DNA from: CALMRE01 sp964412895
GTDB taxonomy: Bacteria; UBP6; UBA1177; JAKLFG01
Reading direction: 5' to 3'
Assembly: GCA_964412895.1 (NCBI GenBank)
Contig: CAYPQK010000073.1
Coordinates: 1-16,436, forward strand
Length of the DNA stretch: 16,436 nt
The position numbers and the translations under genes are program-made. Below the pieces are notes generated by a model. It did no database searches and was not told the DNA's origin. It saw only the letters and a list, made by a program, of their open reading frames with translations. Of the stretch, positions 13,152 through 16,436 are shown in pieces. Position 1 is the first letter of the stretch, and each line of letters opens with the position of its first letter.

Positions 13152-14624
13152 ATGCGCTTTTTTTCGATGCCCGCGCTGACCATCGGTGATTCGACCGCAA
13201 CGCTTCCCATCGTACAGGGCGGCATGGGGGTCGGCATATCGCTTTCGGGGCTCGCCGCCGCGGTCGCCAACGAAGGCGGCATCGGCGTCATCGCCGCCAA
13301 CGCCATCGGCCTGATGGAGCCCGACTACCGCGAGAACGGCCGCGAGGCCAACATCCGCGCCCTGCGCCGCGAGATACGGCAGGCCCGGGAACTTTCCAAA
13401 GGGGTCATCGGCGTCAACCTGATGGTGGCGGTCAATAATTTTCAGGATATGCTGCGTGTGGTCATCGAGGAAAAGCCCGATGTCGTGTTCCTCGGCGCCG
13501 GACTTCCGATAAAGGATATCCCCATCGCCGAGTTGCGCGCCGCCCATGTCAAGGTGGTTCCCATCGTCTCATCGGGACGCGCCGCGAAACTGATATTCAA
13601 GTCGTGGGAAAAGAACTACCACGATATCCCCGACGCGGTGGTGGTCGAAGGGCCGCAGGCGGGCGGACATCTCGGCTTCAAGATCGAACAGCTCGACGAT
13701 CCGGCCTACGCGCTGGAGAAGATAGTCCCCGATGTGGTGGCCGAGGTGCGCGATTTCGCACAGCGCTTCAACCGCGCCATACCGGTCATCGCGGGAGGCG
13801 GCCTCTACACCGGCGAAGATATCCAGCGCATCATGCAGACCGGCGCGGCGGGGGCCCAGATGGCGACCCGGTTCGTGGCCACCGACGAATGCGACGCCGA
13901 TATCCGTTTCAAGGAAAGTTATGTCAGTTGCCACCCCGACGACATCGTCATCATAAAAAGCCCCGTCGGCATGCCGGGACGCGCCATCCGCAATTCGTTC
14001 CTCGACGAGGTCGCCAGCGGCGCGCGCAAGGATTTCCGGTGTCCGTGGCGCTGTCTGGAGGCGTGCGACGCCCGCGAGGTGCAGTACTGCATCTCCGAGG
14101 CGCTCAACAACGCCCGCAAGGGACTGCTCGCGGACGGCTTCGCCTTCTGCGGCACCAACGCGTGGCGCATCGAGAAGATCGTGCCGGTCCGGGAACTGGT
14201 CGGCGAACTGAAAGAGGCATACGAGGAGGCGATGGTATCCTTCTATCAGGAGGAGTTCGCGAAGTTCAAGGAACGGCTCGCCGTCGCGGTCGAAGAGCGC
14301 AAAACGCTCATCGGCACCCGCATCGCCCAGTGGAAGGATGAATACGAGGCGGCCCTCGCCCGGCTTGCCGTGGCCAAGAAGGAATACGAGGCGACCTACG
14401 ATCAGAAGGTGACCGAATTCAAGAACGGCTACGACCAGAAACTCTCCGACATCAAGAACGGCTACGAACAGAAGGTGACCGAATTCAAGAACGGCTACGA
14501 GCAGAAGCGCGCCGCCTTCGCCGAGGAATATGAAAAGGCGCTTGAAAAGGCCGCCGCGCTCAAGAAAGAATACTCCGAAAAACTCGCCGACCTGCAGGCG
14601 GGCGACGCCCTCCCGATACACTAA
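13152..14624 (+). CDS. Nitronate monooxygenase / FabK-like FMN oxidoreductase with C-terminal coiled-coil repeat extension
   Basis: Residues about 8-350 form an FMN-dependent TIM barrel of the 2-nitropropane dioxygenase (NMO) family: PIVQGGMGVGIS (19-30), IGVNLMVAVNN (86-96), VVVEGPQAGGHLG (163-175, with the family His H173), PVIAGGGLYTGEDI (211-224, phosphate binding) and GAQMATRFVATDE (234-246). Members oxidise nitronates or, as FabK, reduce enoyl-ACP; the reaction here is not decided. A Cys group C297-x3-C301-x3-C305-x7-C313, plus C333, sits at the end of the barrel. Residues about 350-482 are a charged helical extension rich in Glu, Lys and Ala, with an 11-residue repeat (YDQKVTEFKNG and variants, 416-459), probably a coiled coil. 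A typical NMO or FabK is about 310-360 residues, so the tail adds roughly 130. GGAG six bases ahead supports the start; a second ATG lies 15 bases downstream. Confidence 0.88.
   Translation: MRFFSMPALTIGDSTATLPIVQGGMGVGISLSGLAAAVANEGGIGVIAANAIGLMEPDYRENGREANIRALRREIRQARELSKGVIGVNLMVAVNNFQDMLRVVIEEKPDVVFLGAGLPIKDIPIAELRAAHVKVVPIVSSGRAAKLIFKSWEKNYHDIPDAVVVEGPQAGGHLGFKIEQLDDPAYALEKIVPDVVAEVRDFAQRFNRAIPVIAGGGLYTGEDIQRIMQTGAAGAQMATRFVATDECDADIRFKESYVSCHPDDIVIIKSPVGMPGRAIRNSFLDEVASGARKDFRCPWRCLEACDAREVQYCISEALNNARKGLLADGFAFCGTNAWRIEKIVPVRELVGELKEAYEEAMVSFYQEEFAKFKERLAVAVEERKTLIGTRIAQWKDEYEAALARLAVAKKEYEATYDQKVTEFKNGYDQKLSDIKNGYEQKVTEFKNGYEQKRAAFAEEYEKALEKAAALKKEYSEKLADLQAGDALPIH
14397..14528 (+). 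repeat. 33-base (11-residue) tandem repeats in the flavoprotein tail
   Basis: Four in-frame units encode YDQKVTEFKNG (14397-14429), YDQKLSDIKNG (14430-14462), YEQKVTEFKNG (14463-14495) and a diverged YEQKRAAFAEE (14496-14528). Units 1 and 3 share a long nearly identical DNA stretch. An 11-residue period is typical of right-handed or straight (hendecad) coiled coils. Confidence 0.9.
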
Positions 14625-14647
14625 CCCCTATCTTCCGGTAACCATCC

Positions 14648-15199
14648 ATGACACAGGAACTTATCGCGATCATATCGCTCCTCGAAGGGGCGCTTTATCA
14701 GGAAACGAAGCGTTTCTGGGACCTCTGCGCCGAACGGTACGGCGCGAAGGAAGTCCAACTCTTCCAGCATCCCTCGTTCACCTTTCAGGGCGGGTCGGTC
14801 GCGCCCGAGAAACTGCCCGAGATGCGCAGGCAGTTCCAGCGGTTCGCGGCGCGGGTGAAGCCCTTTACGCTCTCAGTGCGGAAGATGGGGAACGCCGGGA
14901 ACAAACTGCTCTTCTTCGAGGTTGAACCGATCGAGGAGTTGGCGGGGACGCACCTGATGGCGAACGCGTTCCTTGAGATATTCTGCGACCGGACCATCGA
15001 GGAGTATCTGCCGGAGGAGTGGCATCCGCATGTGGCGCTGGCGATGAACGATCTGTCGGAGCGCGGCTTTTCCGAACTCTGGGATGATTTCGGCGAGGTG
15101 ACCTACGCCTTCGATCAGGTCATCAGCAACCTCCACCTCGTCCGCTTCCTGCCCGACGGGAACATCGAGGTTTTGGAAAAGGCGAAACTCTCTATTTAA
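14648..15199 (+). CDS. 2H-phosphoesterase / 2'-5' RNA ligase-like protein
   Basis: A 183-residue cytosolic protein. Two histidine motifs spaced about 85 residues apart, QHPSFTFQG (H41, S43) and WHPHVALAM (H128, A130), fit the paired H-x-[ST]-x motifs of the 2H superfamily (LigT, ThpR, YjcG type). These enzymes open or form 2',3'-cyclic phosphate or 2'-5' linkages in RNA or nucleotides. The segment between them has the expected alternation (LSVRKMGNAGNKLLFFEVEP, 75-94, then a helix). The second motif has Ala instead of Ser/Thr, so activity may be reduced or altered. It begins 23 bases after the flavoprotein stop, with no good ribosome site, and is probably co-transcribed with it. Its last eight bases overlap the convergent transglutaminase-like gene. 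Family assignment is tentative. Confidence 0.6.
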   Translation: MTQELIAIISLLEGALYQETKRFWDLCAERYGAKEVQLFQHPSFTFQGGSVAPEKLPEMRRQFQRFAARVKPFTLSVRKMGNAGNKLLFFEVEPIEELAGTHLMANAFLEIFCDRTIEEYLPEEWHPHVALAMNDLSERGFSELWDDFGEVTYAFDQVISNLHLVRFLPDGNIEVLEKAKLSI

Positions 15200-16436
15200 A
15201 TATAATGTAGTCTTCCTGACGGCTGACCACATCCTGCACCGCCGTGCGGAACGCCGGGTAGTCGGCGGGCGCGATGATCGTGCATTCCTTCGTGTAGACC
15301 GTGAGGAGATCGACCTTGTTCTTCTCGGCCTTCGTCCCCCGCTCCACCGTGAAGCAGGAACCCGCCGTCTTGAACCCCTTCGGGTAGAACTCCACCTTCG
15401 CCTTGGCGGGCAACTCCACCGTCACCGCCGAACTCATGAGCCCCTTGATCCCCAGTTCCATCGGCAGGGTGCGCGTCGTCAGCTTCACGAGGTCGGCCTT
15501 GAGGATGTCGAGCGGTATCCGGAGCCGTTTCTTGTCGTCCTGCGCCTGGAGGAGGTTCGACACATCGGCCTCCAATGTGAGGGTGAGCGGGTTCCTGATA
15601 TCCTCGATATCGCTGCTCTCGGCGTTGAGGAGACTGCCGCCGAGGAACAGTTTATTGACGAGTCCCTGAAACAGTTTCTCGGCATCCTTCTGCGTCCGGA
15701 GCACCCGCCGCACGAACGACGATGAACTGCCGCGCAGGGTCACCACCGCCTTGGCCGTCACTACGCCGTTGGCACCTACTTTGAAGGATATTTCCTGCTT
15801 TTCGTAGTTGAGGGGCGCCTGCTGGTACGGTATCGGGATGAACTTCCACACCGAGGTGTCGATGTCCATCACCAGACTTTCGACCCCTTGATCGTCGGAA
15901 CGGAGGTTGCCGATCTCGAGCAGGTCGACCGTCGGGTCCATGAAGCGGTCGGCGACGATGCCCGGCTGGACCGGCACATGGACGATGGCGTGATTGAACT
16001 GCTGGTTGGGTATCTTTTTCTGTAACTGTCCGGCGCCGCGCGTCCGGAGTATGGCGTAGTCGAGCTTGATGCCGACCTCTTTGGCAAGCTGTATCATCAG
16101 GACCGCCTTGTCCTTGCAGTCGCCGTAGCCCCGTTCGATGATCTGCGGCGGCGTGTGGGGTTTCACCCCGGCGATGGTGGTCTCGTAATCCTGCTGGTAA
16201 CGGATCTCCTGCGCGACGAAATGAAAAAGGGCGTCGAGTTTCTCGTCCGGCGTCCCGGCGCCCGCCGTCAACTTCGCGGCCAGATCGCGTATCTCCTTGG
16301 TCGAGACGAAGGCGTTCTTGAGCAACGCCCGCTCCCAGTTCACATACTCGTCCCAGCTTTTGACCGAACTGATCGTTATCTGATCGAGGAAGTCGGCCAC
16401 CGGCGGCGACATCGGCTCCATCGAGAGCGGCGGCCG
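15192..16436 (-). CDS. Partial DUF3857/transglutaminase-like protein
   Basis: The frame stays open to the right edge of the window, five codons beyond the first visible Met, so the N-terminal (probably most of the DUF3857 domain and any signal peptide) is missing. Numbering from that Met (16421): the DUF3857-to-transglutaminase junction ITISSVKSWDEYVNW (15-29), then the transglutaminase-like core with catalytic C102 in RGYGDCKDKA, H144 in QFNHAIVHV and D162 in FMDPTVDL. The C-terminal half (about 190-409) is beta-rich and includes a typical family end, ADYPAFRTAVQDVV. Proteins of this arrangement are usually exported and of unknown substrate; peptide bond cleavage or cross-linking is the general expectation. 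The triad looks complete. The gene converges on the 2H gene and overlaps its stop by eight bases. Confidence 0.85.
   Translation of the reverse strand, partial: RPPLSMEPMSPPVADFLDQITISSVKSWDEYVNWERALLKNAFVSTKEIRDLAAKLTAGAGTPDEKLDALFHFVAQEIRYQQDYETTIAGVKPHTPPQIIERGYGDCKDKAVLMIQLAKEVGIKLDYAILRTRGAGQLQKKIPNQQFNHAIVHVPVQPGIVADRFMDPTVDLLEIGNLRSDDQGVESLVMDIDTSVWKFIPIPYQQAPLNYEKQEISFKVGANGVVTAKAVVTLRGSSSSFVRRVLRTQKDAEKLFQGLVNKLFLGGSLLNAESSDIEDIRNPLTLTLEADVSNLLQAQDDKKRLRIPLDILKADLVKLTTRTLPMELGIKGLMSSAVTVELPAKAKVEFYPKGFKTAGSCFTVERGTKAEKNKVDLLTVYTKECTIIAPADYPAFRTAVQDVVSRQEDYIIFK

Noticed and set aside
13569..14621. 350-codon minus-strand frame opposite the flavoprotein
   Set aside because: Mirror of the plus-strand gene; its Val/Phe/Leu-rich repeats are the antisense of the coiled-coil repeats.
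15201..15206. TATAAT resembling a -10 box
   Set aside because: The nearest TTGGAA is 22 bases upstream, and the downstream DNA on this strand is antisense to the transglutaminase-like gene, so no gene would be served.

Overview
The window is a GC-rich (about 60%), densely coding stretch of bacterial chromosome with 14 protein genes, two of them cut by the window edges. I see no RNA gene, insertion sequence, phage gene or CRISPR array, and no gene-free gap longer than about 130 bases. Lipobox and signal-peptide proteins, a predicted outer-membrane beta-barrel and a CACHE hybrid histidine kinase point to a diderm (Gram-negative) bacterium. Two surface proteins with long Asp/Thr/Val/Pro-rich stalks, one ending in a Cys-rich EGF-like tail, resemble surface proteins of Myxococcota and other 'deltaproteobacteria-like' lineages. 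The phosphoglycerate dehydrogenase, by contrast, is of the Bacteroidetes type. The lineage cannot be fixed from the sequence alone.

Layout, left to right. (1) 1-848: 3' part of a PPC-like surface protein with an acidic stalk and a GCGC tail. (2) 943-3947: a translationally coupled envelope pair, an LtaS/OpgB-like membrane phosphoglycerol transferase (or sulfatase-fold enzyme) and a membrane-anchored M23 peptidase. (3) 3923-4876, minus strand: a monoglyceride-lipase-type hydrolase whose 3' end overlaps the M23 gene. (4) 5004-5831: an acidic repeat lipoprotein, divergent from the hydrolase and with a near-consensus promoter, followed by (5) 5863-6783: a 3-phosphoglycerate dehydrogenase and an intrinsic terminator. 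(6) 6880-10561: a two-gene unit of a PotD-like binding protein and a CACHE-HAMP-PAS hybrid histidine kinase, with no transporter genes beside it. (7) 10627-11553: a stand-alone GspE-N/MshEN-like protein. (8) 11636-13082: mscL (lacking its usual C-terminal helix) one base ahead of an outer-membrane barrel gene. (9) 13152-15199: a nitronate-monooxygenase-like flavoprotein with a long repetitive coiled-coil tail, then a 2H-phosphoesterase-like protein. (10) 15192-16436, minus strand: a DUF3857/transglutaminase-like protein running off the window and overlapping the 3' end of the 2H gene.

Most transcription units begin with a recognisable sigma-70-type promoter, and three of these have a GCCGT-type GC-rich discriminator directly after the -10. 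Functionally the region is a mixed housekeeping and envelope neighbourhood. The items most worth following are the binding-protein/hybrid-kinase pair, which looks like a periplasmic ligand-sensing module, the solitary MshEN-like protein with an unassigned C-terminal domain, and the flavoprotein with the hendecad-repeat tail.
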